Shown here: positions 30,950 through 40,797 of the stretch, piece after piece
Position numbering within the stretch: the stretch's first letter is position 1
Layout: each line of letters begins with the position of its first letter
Source of the DNA: UBA1275 sp038124025
Lineage (GTDB): Bacteria; Bacteroidota; Rhodothermia; Balneolales; Balneolaceae
Assembly: GCA_038124025.1 (NCBI GenBank)
Contig: JAYPBC010000015.1
Span: 1-47,798, forward strand
Direction: 5' to 3'
DNA: 47,798 bases
Position numbers and translations under genes: made by a program
Notes under the pieces: model-generated
Databases searched by the model: none
The model's input: the letters and a program-made list of their open reading frames with translations, nothing else
Told to the model about the DNA's origin: nothing

Positions 30950-33900
30950 ATGTCAAACCATATCGCGATTCTAAAAAAACAGCTCCTTTTTAGTCTGGGC
31001 TTTTTATTCGTTGTTTCTATTTCCTTTTCAACCATGGCGCAAAATCCATCAACCAGTGAGGATTGGAGTATGCAAGAGCTCTATGAATCGGCGGCGCGTA
31101 GTATGGCGCTTAGGGGTATTGGGCCGGCAGCGATGGGCGGGCGGATTTCGGATATTAAGGTGGATCCGAATCATCCGTCGACCTGGTATGTGGCGGTCGG
31201 TTCGGGGGGCATTTGGAAGACGGTTAACAGTGGAACGACATGGGAAGCTATTTTTGATGATCATGCGTCTTATTCGATTGGAACTATTGAGATTGACCCG
31301 AATAACTCGAAGGTGATTTGGGTGGGTACCGGTGAGAATGTGAGTGGCCGGCATGTTGCCTGGGGCGACGGGGTGTATAAAAGTGAGGATGCTGGGAAGA
31401 GCTGGAAGAAAATGGGGCTGGACGGGTCGGATCATATTGGGCGAATTTTGATTGATCCCCGAGATAGTGATGTGGTTTTGGTAGCAGCGGAGGGTCCTTT
31501 GTGGTCATCTGGTGCCCTTAGAGGGGTCTTTAGAACTACAGACGGCGGTGAAAGCTGGTCTCAGGTGCTCGATATTGATGAGAAAACCGGTGCGACTGAT
31601 TTAGAATTTGACCCTTCGAATCCGGAGGTGATTTACGCAGCTACTTATGAGCGTCGCCGTAAAACATGGGCTTTTTTGGCAGGCGGACCGGGTTCCGGGA
31701 TTCATAAGTCAACGGATAATGGGCGCACATGGACGGAGCTTAGGAGTGGGTTACCAAAGGCGGATATGGGTAAAATTGGCTTAGCAGTAACTCCAGCCGA
31801 TCCTAATTTGGTGTATGCTACCATAGAATCGAATCCGGCGAATAAGGGTTTTTACCGTTCAACGGATAAGGGAGAGAGTTGGGAAAAGCGTAACAGTTAT
31901 ACCTCCGGTGGTACGGGGCCTCATTATTATCAGGAGATTGAAGCTTCCCCAACTAATGCAGATGTGGTGGTTCAAATGGATGTGTTTTATCAGGTCACTC
32001 GAGATGGGGGAGCTTCCTTCAACTACTTAGAAACAGGTCGATCAAAGCATAGCGATAATCATGCTTTATGGATAGACCCTTCGAACACAAAGCACATGTT
32101 AGCGGGCTCGGACGGTGGTTTGTATGAGTCTTTTGATGAGGGGAAGACTTGGAGATTTTTGTCTAATTTACCCATAGCTCAGTTTTATAAAATTGGGGTC
32201 GATAATGCCGAGCCATTCTACAATGTGGTGGCAGGGGCGCAGGATTTAGGAACCCTCATTGGGCCTTCGCGCACTTTGAACGGAGAGGGCATTCGGAATC
32301 AGGACTGGTATGTTCCCCTAGGAGCCGATGGGTATGATGCTGCGTTCGATCCAACGGATCCCAATATTGTGTATATGGAAATCCAGCAAGGAGTGTTGTA
32401 TCGTTTGGATCGAAGAACCGAGGAATTAATGGATATTCAGCCTCAGCCTTCGCCGGGAGATCCAGCCGAACGGTTCAATTGGGATGCACCTATCATTATT
32501 AGCCCGCATGATAACAAAACACTCTATTTTGGTTCTCAACGGGTGTGGAAAAGTGTGAATCGTGGAGACTCTTGGACACCTATTAGTGGAGATTTAACCA
32601 CCAACACCAATCCGTTTGAACTACCTATGCAGGATCGGGTTCCAGGAATTGACGCATTGTATGACAATGGGGCTATGTCAAAATTTGCCACGCTAACGGC
32701 CATAGCAGAGTCACCGGTACAGGCTGGGATGCTTTATACCGGGTCGGATGATGGTTTAATACATGCTAGTGAGGATGATGGGCAAAGCTGGATTCAAGCG
32801 GCAGAGCTTCCGGGTATGCCCCCCTTGTCGTTTATTAACGATATTGAAGCCTCCTCGCATGACGCCCAAACTGTATTTGTGGCCGCGGACGCTCACAAAG
32901 AAGGAGATTATACACCTTATATATATAGGAGCACCAATAGGGGTAAATCCTGGGAAAATATCTCAGGCGATCTTCCTGACGGTGTAATTGTATGGTCCAT
33001 TAAGCAAGATCCAGTGCGGTCATACCTGCTGTTCATTGGCGCCGAAAATGGAATGTATTTTTCATACAATGCTGGGGAAAATTGGATTAAGCTTGCTGCT
33101 TCTGCCCCCACCATATCGTATCGTGATATTGAATTACATGAGCGCGATCATGATCTAATCGGGGGAACCTTTGGCCGAGGCATATACATACTTGACGATT
33201 ATTCTCCGCTTCGGCATATAGCCGATTTAGCCGAGAAACAAGACCACACCGTTTTTCCGGTTCGTGATGCATGGTGGTACATCGAACAAACACCGCTGCA
33301 AGCGAGCGGTATGCCGTCTCAGGGCTCTGCAGCCTACCGTGCGCCCAATCCACCTTATGGAGCTACCATAAGTTATTACTTAGCCGACGTACCTGAAACA
33401 GCGGCGCAGCAGCGCCAAGCGGAGATAAAAGCATTGGAAGCAGATGGAAAAGACATTCCCTTTCCGGGATGGGAAGCCCTCCGGGCCGATGCACTCGAGG
33501 ATGCCCCAACAACGTTGTTGCTCATTAAAGACAACTCTGGGCGACCCGTTCGTTGGTTAGAAGGGGGACGTAGCCGTGGTTTTCATCGGACAACCTGGGA
33601 TCTACGGTTGCCAGCACCTGATCCCATTAGTTTTGCTGTGCCTGGATTTCGCCCACCTTGGGCAGGAACTCCACAAGGTCCACTAGTCGCACCAGGAAGG
33701 TATAGTGTAGAATTATATGTGCTTCACAATGGAAAATTAGAAGCCCAAGGAAGTGAACAGGAATTTGTGGTGAAGCCGATACCAGCCATAGAAGGTCGAG
33801 ATTTTGAGCAAACCTTTGCCTTTCATAAGGAATTAAATGACCTCTCGCGTGAAATGAGTAGCGCCGGAAGGTCACTTGGGGATGCTTCTAACCGTCTTCG

Positions 33901-34261
33901 CCACATAGAGGCAGCATTGGTGCAAACGTCCACGCTGGCACCGGAGCTTTTCGAACAATTAGCTGATCTTGAGCAGAAACAGAGTGAGTTAAGTACCCAA
34001 CTTTATGGTGATCGGATACGCCGGTCAAAGGATATTTCGGTTGAACCGGCTATAGCAGGCCGTTTGAATCAGGTACTCTATGGACTTTCTGAAACCAGTT
34101 TACCCCCGACCCAAACGCATCACACAAATGTGACTTTAGCAAGGCAAGGATTTGATCAGTTCAAAGTATCGCTGCAAGACTTTTGGTCTGAATTAGAGGA
34201 GTACGAAACCCAGGTACAGCAGGCAGGGGCGCCGTACACTCCGGGCCGGCAGTTAAGGTAA
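30950..34261 (+). CDS. Large secreted Asp-box (BNR/sortilin-type) propeller protein
   Basis: An 1103-residue protein. The signal peptide ends SFSTMAQ. From about residue 50 to 770 there are at least ten Asp-box or BNR-like repeats (for example YKSEDAGKSW, FRTTDGGESW, HKSTDNGRTW, YRSTDKGESW, HASEDDGQSW, YRSTNRGKSW), as in VPS10/sortilin and YCF48-type propellers. They make one or two seven-bladed beta-propellers. Residues 780-960 hold a Pro-rich beta region, and 985-1095 a helical, coiled-coil-like tail (HKELNDLSREMSSAGRSLGD). There is no T9SS sorting domain. Close relatives are common in FCB bacteria as predicted glycosyl hydrolases or exported proteins; no catalytic site can be named here. 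Its first 450 bases are richer in G and C than the flanks. Confidence 0.9.
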   Translation: MSNHIAILKKQLLFSLGFLFVVSISFSTMAQNPSTSEDWSMQELYESAARSMALRGIGPAAMGGRISDIKVDPNHPSTWYVAVGSGGIWKTVNSGTTWEAIFDDHASYSIGTIEIDPNNSKVIWVGTGENVSGRHVAWGDGVYKSEDAGKSWKKMGLDGSDHIGRILIDPRDSDVVLVAAEGPLWSSGALRGVFRTTDGGESWSQVLDIDEKTGATDLEFDPSNPEVIYAATYERRRKTWAFLAGGPGSGIHKSTDNGRTWTELRSGLPKADMGKIGLAVTPADPNLVYATIESNPANKGFYRSTDKGESWEKRNSYTSGGTGPHYYQEIEASPTNADVVVQMDVFYQVTRDGGASFNYLETGRSKHSDNHALWIDPSNTKHMLAGSDGGLYESFDEGKTWRFLSNLPIAQFYKIGVDNAEPFYNVVAGAQDLGTLIGPSRTLNGEGIRNQDWYVPLGADGYDAAFDPTDPNIVYMEIQQGVLYRLDRRTEELMDIQPQPSPGDPAERFNWDAPIIISPHDNKTLYFGSQRVWKSVNRGDSWTPISGDLTTNTNPFELPMQDRVPGIDALYDNGAMSKFATLTAIAESPVQAGMLYTGSDDGLIHASEDDGQSWIQAAELPGMPPLSFINDIEASSHDAQTVFVAADAHKEGDYTPYIYRSTNRGKSWENISGDLPDGVIVWSIKQDPVRSYLLFIGAENGMYFSYNAGENWIKLAASAPTISYRDIELHERDHDLIGGTFGRGIYILDDYSPLRHIADLAEKQDHTVFPVRDAWWYIEQTPLQASGMPSQGSAAYRAPNPPYGATISYYLADVPETAAQQRQAEIKALEADGKDIPFPGWEALRADALEDAPTTLLLIKDNSGRPVRWLEGGRSRGFHRTTWDLRLPAPDPISFAVPGFRPPWAGTPQGPLVAPGRYSVELYVLHNGKLEAQGSEQEFVVKPIPAIEGRDFEQTFAFHKELNDLSREMSSAGRSLGDASNRLRHIEAALVQTSTLAPELFEQLADLEQKQSELSTQLYGDRIRRSKDISVEPAIAGRLNQVLYGLSETSLPPTQTHHTNVTLARQGFDQFKVSLQDFWSELEEYETQVQQAGAPYTPGRQLR

Positions 34262-34288
34262 TTTGCAAACGAATAAGGTTGGGGGAGA

Positions 34289-35362
34289 CTACCTGTTGGA
34301 TAGCTCCTTTAACACCTCCCAATGATCGGGTGTCATGGCTCCTATGTCAAAGACCGAGATACCTTTAGCTCCACCACTTCGGGCTTTTTCTACAGCGGTT
34401 TCTAGCTCCTCGGGGCTTAATGCAGGAATAAATAGACCCGCTATAACATCGAAACGCCCGTGTGATTCACGGACACCTTGTTCGGCTGAAAATTTAATCC
34501 ACTCCAGATTTTGTCGGTAAAAATTATGGTACAGCATGGGTAGTGCAATATCTACATTCCAGCTGGCCCAATCTTGACGAACCATTTGCCGCGACATCAC
34601 TGGAAAAGGAAATACGGCGGCGCTAAGTTGTTTGCCGCGCGCATGTACTTCTTGGGCAATTTCGTTCACCAAGCTAGTCACCGCATTTAGTCGATACTGA
34701 AGCCACTCGGTACTGAGTTCCGGATGTTTCATATCCATAGGATCTATCCCAAACAGCTCCTTGAATCCCTCTCTGGCAATAGGGTGGTATCCGTAGTCGT
34801 ATTCAGGAAACTGACGGTCTTGCACCAAATCATATTTGGGTTGAAGATCAGCACCTAAAATTACATCTACATAACGCACATAGTCTAAATGCACCGAACT
34901 AAGACCTGGAATATTAGCGTAGGATATCATGGTGGAAGTAATATATTCTCTGGCGCCTGGTGAAAAAGGAGATAACCATTGGTAGTAATCTACATATGCT
35001 CGGTAGTCGTACGAATTATCACCGTTTCGATTAACAGCATACCATTCAGAATGTTTGGCAGCCGTAGTATCACCAGGACGGTTTAAGGTCCATACCCAAG
35101 CATGTATATTAATGGAATAATCTTGAGCCCACTTAACTACTTGGGCCGTTTCTTCAATTCCGGTAGATAAAAATAAATCGCTAAGCCCATGTTCCGAAAA
35201 GCTGGCCAATTTTTCTCTCCATTCCGCTTCAGTTTCAGCAATACCGCCACCCGTCCAAGCCGCAACCATAAATGAGCCTACCTCTAGCTGTTTTTCTTCT
35301 TGCGGAATAGAACAGCTTAGTAGGCTTATGCTAAGACTTATCAATAGTAGGTTATTTTTCAT
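34289..35362 (-). CDS. Lipoprotein with GHL10/DUF187-like glycosidase fold
   Basis: A 357-residue protein. The signal segment ends LLSCS (Cys17), so it is a lipoprotein. The mature part looks like a TIM barrel of the glycosyl-hydrolase-like GHL10 group: ADRG-like SEHGLSDLFLSTGIEET, INIHAWVWTLNRP, the characteristic VHLDYVRY strand (about residue 160) that carries the Asp, AVFPFPV, and IALPMLYHNF. Acidic catalytic candidates are present, but a substrate cannot be named. Its start overlaps the end of the CBM9-like gene by 11 bases, so it is translated together with it and is the last gene of this operon. Confidence 0.85.
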   Translation of the reverse strand: MKNNLLLISLSISLLSCSIPQEEKQLEVGSFMVAAWTGGGIAETEAEWREKLASFSEHGLSDLFLSTGIEETAQVVKWAQDYSINIHAWVWTLNRPGDTTAAKHSEWYAVNRNGDNSYDYRAYVDYYQWLSPFSPGAREYITSTMISYANIPGLSSVHLDYVRYVDVILGADLQPKYDLVQDRQFPEYDYGYHPIAREGFKELFGIDPMDMKHPELSTEWLQYRLNAVTSLVNEIAQEVHARGKQLSAAVFPFPVMSRQMVRQDWASWNVDIALPMLYHNFYRQNLEWIKFSAEQGVRESHGRFDVIAGLFIPALSPEELETAVEKARSGGAKGISVFDIGAMTPDHWEVLKELSNR

Positions 35363-36437
35363 GCGAACTCCTTATGTATCCATCTTGGTTTATGCTCAAT
35401 TTATTACCCGCTTGGTCCTTTAGTATGATTTCAAACCCGAGGTTAGTGGGAGAAAATGCAGCGTTATACACATATCCGTTGACCTCAAAATAAGAGCCTT
35501 CATCAACCAGAAATGATTGACCTTTATCAGAGCTATTGTTGTGTAAAGCTAGTTGTTTTCTATAAAGGTGAAAAAGCAATTGATAGGCACTGGCCGTCGA
35601 TTCATCCATAAAGGCGCGGTCGTTGATATCTACTGAATTATCGACAAAGAATACATACCCCCAATGTTCAGGTCTATGCATATCGATGGCCATTTGAGGA
35701 CTCCATACCCAATTATTTTCGGGTAATCGGCGACCATCTTTATCGGTCTTCTTTTCATACCCGTTGCCGGTAATTTGATATTCCCACTGTACACGCGAAA
35801 AATTAACTCGCCACATGCTGCCTTCGCCAAACGAATGTCCTCGGTCAATTGCGTTAAGGGGCGCAATTGGGATGGCTAGTTCAATCGACCACCCATTATC
35901 GATATCCTTTGGATCATTTAGTGAACCTTGTATGTCGATCCCCACTTTAGTCCCATTCACATCCCACTCGTCCAACACAGGACCATTTCTCCTGTAGGGT
36001 CGAGCCAAAAATAAATCCCACAATGTTCCCAAAGTATTGACCTCAAACTCTGCATAATAAGGCTGAAACTCATTGGGCTTAATGAACACTTCAAAGTCAT
36101 TATTGTAGAAAATCACGGCATCCCGCTCTTCAATATCACCCCAAACATGCTCGTCCTCCATTTCGGCATACACATAAAAATAGCTGTCATCCCACAGCAT
36201 TTTTACCCGTGTGTTATAGTACGGTGCGCTTTCTTCAGTACCCTGAATATCCATAAATAAGTCGGTCCATTCTGCATCCTCCCAAGCCTCTTCATTCGCT
36301 AACCCATCTACAATTAAGGCTTCCTTTGCTTTGTTAATCACATAGTGTTTAGGCAAGGCAAGGTCTAAAATTTTTCGGGTTGATGGCGTCCCGCAGCTCA
36401 AAAAAAACACCAATCCTAGTAGGATAAACTTATTCAT
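35352..36437 (-). CDS. CBM9-like carbohydrate-binding lipoprotein
   Basis: About 361 residues from the ATG at 36437. This ATG overlaps the TGA of the upstream gene (TGATG); TTG 36443 would be two codons longer. The signal segment ends VFFLSCG (lipoprotein). Residues 30-215 resemble the family 9 carbohydrate-binding/DOMON-like sandwich: IVDGLANEEAWEDAEWTDLF, VKMLWDDSYFYVYAEMED and DFEVFIKPNEFQPYYAEFEV, with WSIELAIPIAPL and MWRVNFSRVQWE later. A C-terminal domain of about 100 residues follows. Such proteins often accompany surface glycan degradation. It is the middle gene of a three-lipoprotein operon. Confidence 0.88.
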   Translation of the reverse strand: MNKFILLGLVFFLSCGTPSTRKILDLALPKHYVINKAKEALIVDGLANEEAWEDAEWTDLFMDIQGTEESAPYYNTRVKMLWDDSYFYVYAEMEDEHVWGDIEERDAVIFYNNDFEVFIKPNEFQPYYAEFEVNTLGTLWDLFLARPYRRNGPVLDEWDVNGTKVGIDIQGSLNDPKDIDNGWSIELAIPIAPLNAIDRGHSFGEGSMWRVNFSRVQWEYQITGNGYEKKTDKDGRRLPENNWVWSPQMAIDMHRPEHWGYVFFVDNSVDINDRAFMDESTASAYQLLFHLYRKQLALHNNSSDKGQSFLVDEGSYFEVNGYVYNAAFSPTNLGFEIILKDQAGNKLSINQDGYIRSSHEK

Positions 36438-37450
36438 CACCAATCCTCTTCTATGGCGGGTGTTCCAGGGAAATCAACACTATAACTTCCATAGATAGGA
36501 TCGTAATAGTGCCCATTTTCTTCATAGTCCGGATTCCATTTTTTGCTCCCATCCGATTCTAATATGTACAGATAAGGTGATAACAACAATCGTTCAAGGT
36601 GCCAACGGCCTTCTTTACCCGACGGAATCTCTTCCCCATTACCATACACCATGAGCCCTCCATCTGCATATACTTCATGCTCTGGGCTAATATCCATGTA
36701 TTCATGACTAACATTCATCACTTTGTGCCCAATTTCATGGGCGATGGTACGGCGTAGCCGATCGGGTCGTTCGAGATTCGAAAGACTTATAACCCCTCGA
36801 TAAGGTTTGGGAATGGTTCCAGGATAGGAATAGGAAGGGAAGGATAACCCGCCGGTACGAACGGTCTTCATGGTCCAATTACGGCCTTCCGAGACGGTTA
36901 AGAAGGGAAAAAACACATCCTGGAATACCACAAAATAAAGCGTTCGATGACTGTTTTCCTCCACTTCAATAATATGTTCAAGGGCCTCGGCGGCATGTTT
37001 GGTAAGCTCAGCCGGGTGTCGTTGGCTGTGTTTATACAGGTTGATGTATCCGGTGTTCGGCACACCAGGTACTTTGTTGGCCTGAATAGAAAGATACGAT
37101 GGATTAATCTGGCCAGTTTTTATCCAAAGCACATTTATTTGTACACCCGTAGGTGCATAAATTTCCTTTGCGCCTTGCAAACCCGTTACGATGCGGTCCA
37201 GTGTAACTTTTTTAAATTCAGGGTCTAAATTAGAAGGAAGGTAGACCCCCACATCCATCGTTGGTTTACCAGGTTCAAGATCGGCGTTGAAGGATTTGTA
37301 ATCGATGGAATCAATGATGGCCCATTCTGCCTTGTTGATAGAATTGTTTTTAGCCACTGAATTAGCAGATGAGCTTGTTTTATTCAAAGAACAGTGCACA
37401 TTTAGGAGTGCGATCAAGCCTATAAAAAGGATGGGCAGTTTAAGGTACAT
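36437..37450 (-). CDS. Zincin-like (HExxH) secreted protein, probable lipoprotein
   Basis: A 337-residue protein. The N-terminal hydrophobic stretch (LPILFIGLIALLNVHC) ends in Cys20, with a His just before it that is atypical for a lipobox. The mature part has the metalloprotease motif HEIGH (238-242), preceded by RRTIA and followed by KVMNVSHEYMD, where His249 or His258 may be the third ligand. An upstream strand-rich half includes RIVTGLQGAKEIYAPTGVQI. I cannot assign a peptidase family. It is first in the operon and overlaps the CBM9-like gene by TGATG, so all three are probably a single translational unit. Confidence 0.75.
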   Translation of the reverse strand: MYLKLPILFIGLIALLNVHCSLNKTSSSANSVAKNNSINKAEWAIIDSIDYKSFNADLEPGKPTMDVGVYLPSNLDPEFKKVTLDRIVTGLQGAKEIYAPTGVQINVLWIKTGQINPSYLSIQANKVPGVPNTGYINLYKHSQRHPAELTKHAAEALEHIIEVEENSHRTLYFVVFQDVFFPFLTVSEGRNWTMKTVRTGGLSFPSYSYPGTIPKPYRGVISLSNLERPDRLRRTIAHEIGHKVMNVSHEYMDISPEHEVYADGGLMVYGNGEEIPSGKEGRWHLERLLLSPYLYILESDGSKKWNPDYEENGHYYDPIYGSYSVDFPGTPAIEEDW

Positions 37451-37622
37451 ATAGGTGGATGGAATAAAATTGATTAAAAAAGAACATGCATACTCAAATT
37501 AAAAAAATAGTCGAATAGATAAATATGCTATACATAGATAGTTCACAATAATGAATAGGTAGTATGTATTTCTTATATAAGAACCGGTATTAGACTTGGA
37601 TCAGGCTCTTTATGAAAAAGTT

Positions 37623-38852
37623 TTAATCTAAAGAAGCTATCACCCGCTCAATTAACCCGTTCATCCCGGCGCCTTGAATCCATCGAGCAACAATGACCAA
37701 ATCGTTTTCTGGATCTACGTATACCATATTATTTCCTGCGCCTAAATGCCAAAAAGCTGTCTCTGGTGCAGCAGGCATGGCTTCTTGTGCAGGATTTAAG
37801 AAGTAATTCATATACCCGTAATTAGGCCGAGCCTGGGTTGGATTTTTTGACATGCTGATCCAATCCTCGGAGATAATTTGCTCGCCCTTCCACTTACCTT
37901 CGCGCAATGTCAGCAGCCCAAAGCGAGCCTGATCTCGGGCACTAATAAACATCCCGCCGCCCCAATGGCCACCACCACTCACACTCTGCATTTGTTTGCC
38001 GTCGATTAGTACCCAAGAGTTTTCATATCCATGCCAACGCCAAGTGGGAGAGGCTCCAATTTTGTCCATCACTTGTTCTTTGAGTACTTGAGGAAGCGGT
38101 TGCCTCCACACATTTAAGGCGGCAAGAGCCAATAGGTTAACCCGCACATCGTTGTATTCCCAAACGCTACCCGGCGTATAACGCTCACGAGTAATCCACT
38201 GGCTACGCTCTCCGGTGGGGCGATCGGCCCAATCGGGTTTCCCAAATAAGGTACCCTCCCAATCCGAAGTCTGTTGTAGAAGGTGCTCCCACGTAATCTG
38301 GGCGTTATGATCCGACTGGAAGGGCTCTAGAAAATGAGCTTCCCCTACTTCGGCTCCTTTATCTCTGTTGTATACATCATCTATGACTAATATGGGTGCC
38401 ATATAGGGAGCCACGGGATCCTGCACATCTCTAAAGAGACCGGCATCCCAGGCCAAGCCAACGGTGGTGCTCAAGAAACTTTTGGTTACACTGTGGGTCA
38501 TATCAACCCGAAAGGGTTCACCCCATTCGGCTACGATGTACCCGTTTTTCACCACGATTCCAGTCATTTCTCCCCGGCTTTTAAACGGCCCAATGCCAAG
38601 GCCAAACGGTTCTCTTCCAAAGGTGCCATAGTGATTGATTTCCATATTTCGAGGATTCTCACTTTCCATCGAAATGGCATAATCGATGGCTTCTTGTAAT
38701 TTTATGGGATCAAAGCCAGCGGCTTCTGGGCTCAGTATGTCCCATTCCCCCCAATTACCCGGATAGTAGAGCTGGGCAGTGGAGGGGTTTTGAGCGCTTG
38801 CTTCAACCCGAAAAAGAACAAAAAGAAGGGAAATAGAGGAAAGGAATCGCAT
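37623..38852 (-). CDS. Secreted class C beta-lactamase-type serine hydrolase
   Basis: A 409-residue protein with a signal peptide ending VEASAQ. Catalytic motifs of the beta-lactamase/DD-peptidase fold are SVTK (Ser121, Lys124) and YND (Tyr233-Asn-Asp). The HLGAGNN stretch near the end stands in place of the KTG-type third motif. WGEPFRVDMTHSVTKSF and GSVWEYNDVRVNLLA are typical of the esterase/peptidase 6-aminohexanoate-dimer-hydrolase-like group. It could be a peptidase or esterase; an antibiotic-resistance role should not be assumed. It starts 10 bases after the S10 gene on the same strand, so the pair is likely co-transcribed. Confidence 0.92.
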   Translation of the reverse strand: MRFLSSISLLFVLFRVEASAQNPSTAQLYYPGNWGEWDILSPEAAGFDPIKLQEAIDYAISMESENPRNMEINHYGTFGREPFGLGIGPFKSRGEMTGIVVKNGYIVAEWGEPFRVDMTHSVTKSFLSTTVGLAWDAGLFRDVQDPVAPYMAPILVIDDVYNRDKGAEVGEAHFLEPFQSDHNAQITWEHLLQQTSDWEGTLFGKPDWADRPTGERSQWITRERYTPGSVWEYNDVRVNLLALAALNVWRQPLPQVLKEQVMDKIGASPTWRWHGYENSWVLIDGKQMQSVSGGGHWGGGMFISARDQARFGLLTLREGKWKGEQIISEDWISMSKNPTQARPNYGYMNYFLNPAQEAMPAAPETAFWHLGAGNNMVYVDPENDLVIVARWIQGAGMNGLIERVIASLD

Positions 38853-38862
38853 GTTTTAGGCT

Positions 38863-40467
38863 CTAGTATTTAGCAGGGGTTCCCGCGGGTGCGAGACTTT
38901 TTTGGATAAAGCTTCGAATGTCATCATTGGCGTTTTTAAGATCCTCTCGGCGCAGGTACATCATGTGTCCGCTTCGATAACCTTTGAATTCGAGGCGGTC
39001 TTTCATTTTGCCTGAAGGATCAAGGTGCCACATAGTGTATTTTGCATCATAATAGGTGGTAGCCCCATCGTAGTAGCCTCCTTGGATGAGTACATGTAAG
39101 TAAGGATTTTGTGCCATGGCTCCTCGTAGTTGTTCACCGGTTCGGTCTCCACTTCGGTCCCATGGACTTACCGGGCCAAACATGTTGTATTTTACATCGG
39201 TATCGTAGTTGAGCTTTTGTTTGAAGTACATATTAATAGCCGGGGTAAAGGAATGTAGCCATGAGGTTAACTCAGAATTAAAGTCTGGACGAGTTCCGGC
39301 ATCGGAGCGATCAAGGCCTTTGTATCGGGAGTCCAATCGCCCAACCGTGTGGCCTTCGTGTCGCAGCAAGTCTTTCCAGAAAAAGGAGGTGGGTACATCT
39401 AGGTTATGCTGGCGAATAACCTCTTCAGACAGACCAGAATATCGGGCAAACTGGGTGATGGCGTGATCCTTTTCTTCGGCGTTCATCCAAGCTCCTTTCG
39501 CAAGGATGGGGATAAGTTCGTTTTGGGTAAATTCTTCCGATGCGGCCAGTGCGTCGAGTAAGTCCAAAGACTGAAGATCCTCCGGAAGCTGCTTGTGATA
39601 CCACGCCGCGGCGGTGTAGTAGGGCAAGCGATTGGCCTGATTTACCGGGCCGGAGCGGTCGATACCTAAACCGGTTGGGGACACCAAGATGACCCCATTA
39701 ATGTACATCCAATGACGATTTTGAAGTGCGTTGGCTAAGCCAGATACTCGAGTAGTCCCATAACTTTCGCCAATAAGGTATTTGGGAGAAGCCCACCGAT
39801 TAACCCGACTCACGAAGGTGTTGATCCATTCGGCCAAATAAGCAATATCCTGATTAACTCCGAAAAATTGCTTGCGATCTGCCTCTGGGTGTAGAATTCG
39901 AGAATAACCCGTATTCACAGGATTAACAAATACGATGTCCGCTACATCTAAAATGGAGTAGGGATTATCTTGAAATCCATAGGGCTGAATGGGGTAGCCT
40001 TCTTGGTCAATATTCAAAACACTTGGCCCAGTGTACGCTAAATGCATCCACACCGAAGCCGACCCAGGGCCTCCATTGAACGAGATGACCAAGGGTCTGC
40101 GCTCGGTGGATTCTACGTCGGTACGCTCGTAAAAGGTATAGAATAGGGCGGCCTGAACCACGCCATGATCGTCCCATACTGGCTGGGTTCCGGCAGTAGC
40201 GCGGTAAGGCACCTTTTTCCCATTGATAGTAACCGTATGCTCGGATACCGAGGCCGATTCGGCGGGAAGAATTCGAGTTGGAGTAACCTGTAGTTGATGG
40301 GTTCCTGCAAAGCTGTCTTCGCCTATCCATATAGATTCACTTGTTTGCTGTTGGGCATTTACAGGGGTATTATAAAGCCCTATGAAGAGTAGTAAAGAGG
40401 CTATAAAAGAGCTATTTCTCGAGAGAAAAAAAGATACTTTCGGGGTATAAAATGATGGTTGAAACAT
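38863..40467 (-). CDS. S10-family serine carboxypeptidase-like protein
   Basis: A 534-residue secreted protein (hydrophobic segment 20-33, cleavage after VNAQ). It has the alpha/beta-hydrolase S10 features: SFNGGPGSASVW (oxyanion region), the nucleophile elbow GESYG with Ser235, a late GGYYDGATTY with the Asp, and YRSGHMMY with the His. It removes C-terminal residues from peptides in the periplasm or outside. The N-terminal 60 residues after the signal are extra compared with compact S10 enzymes. It is first of a two-gene unit with the serine hydrolase. Confidence 0.93.
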   Translation of the reverse strand: MFQPSFYTPKVSFFLSRNSSFIASLLLFIGLYNTPVNAQQQTSESIWIGEDSFAGTHQLQVTPTRILPAESASVSEHTVTINGKKVPYRATAGTQPVWDDHGVVQAALFYTFYERTDVESTERRPLVISFNGGPGSASVWMHLAYTGPSVLNIDQEGYPIQPYGFQDNPYSILDVADIVFVNPVNTGYSRILHPEADRKQFFGVNQDIAYLAEWINTFVSRVNRWASPKYLIGESYGTTRVSGLANALQNRHWMYINGVILVSPTGLGIDRSGPVNQANRLPYYTAAAWYHKQLPEDLQSLDLLDALAASEEFTQNELIPILAKGAWMNAEEKDHAITQFARYSGLSEEVIRQHNLDVPTSFFWKDLLRHEGHTVGRLDSRYKGLDRSDAGTRPDFNSELTSWLHSFTPAINMYFKQKLNYDTDVKYNMFGPVSPWDRSGDRTGEQLRGAMAQNPYLHVLIQGGYYDGATTYYDAKYTMWHLDPSGKMKDRLEFKGYRSGHMMYLRREDLKNANDDIRSFIQKSLAPAGTPAKY

Positions 40468-40651
40468 AGCTATAGTTTATTTGTTTTAGTTTAAGTGTTC
40501 TTTGTGTGCATACTACTAAGTGCCAATAAGTCCCAATAAAAATTAAACATCGATTAATCTATTAAGTAATCTCTAGAATGTAATAGCTTTTCCCAAAAAG
40601 AAAAGCGTTTTGATAGAATGGGTAGTTATTATATCAGGAGGCACGGATATA

Positions 40652-40780
40652 ATGTGTGAAAAGCTTCGTATTTTTAATAAATTTATGTTTAGACAAGTAG
40701 CTCTTTTGAGCACAAAGTACCGCGGAATTTATCATAAGCAGTCAATTGAGCATTCTGCAGAATCTGTATTCAACCAATAA
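40652..40780 (+). CDS. 42-residue ORF with strong ribosome site upstream of sulfur transporter
   Basis: ATG 40652, TAA 40778-40780. AGGAGG is at 40636-40641, ten bases before the ATG; this is the strongest Shine-Dalgarno I see in the window besides that of lipA. The product (MCEKLRIFNKFMFRQVALLS, then TKYRGIYHKQSIEHSAESVF) is short and basic, with one Cys. It ends 17 bases before the transporter gene. It could be a leader peptide, a small protein or chance. The rest of 40468-40797 shows no other feature. Confidence 0.35.
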   Translation: MCEKLRIFNKFMFRQVALLSTKYRGIYHKQSIEHSAESVFNQ

Positions 40781-40797
40781 ACACAAGAAGATTCATC

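Noticed and set aside
31049..31508. Overlapping antisense ORFs in the first part of the BNR gene
   Set aside because: They are by-products of the G+C-richer codons of the real gene and have Arg/Pro/His-rich, unprotein-like composition.
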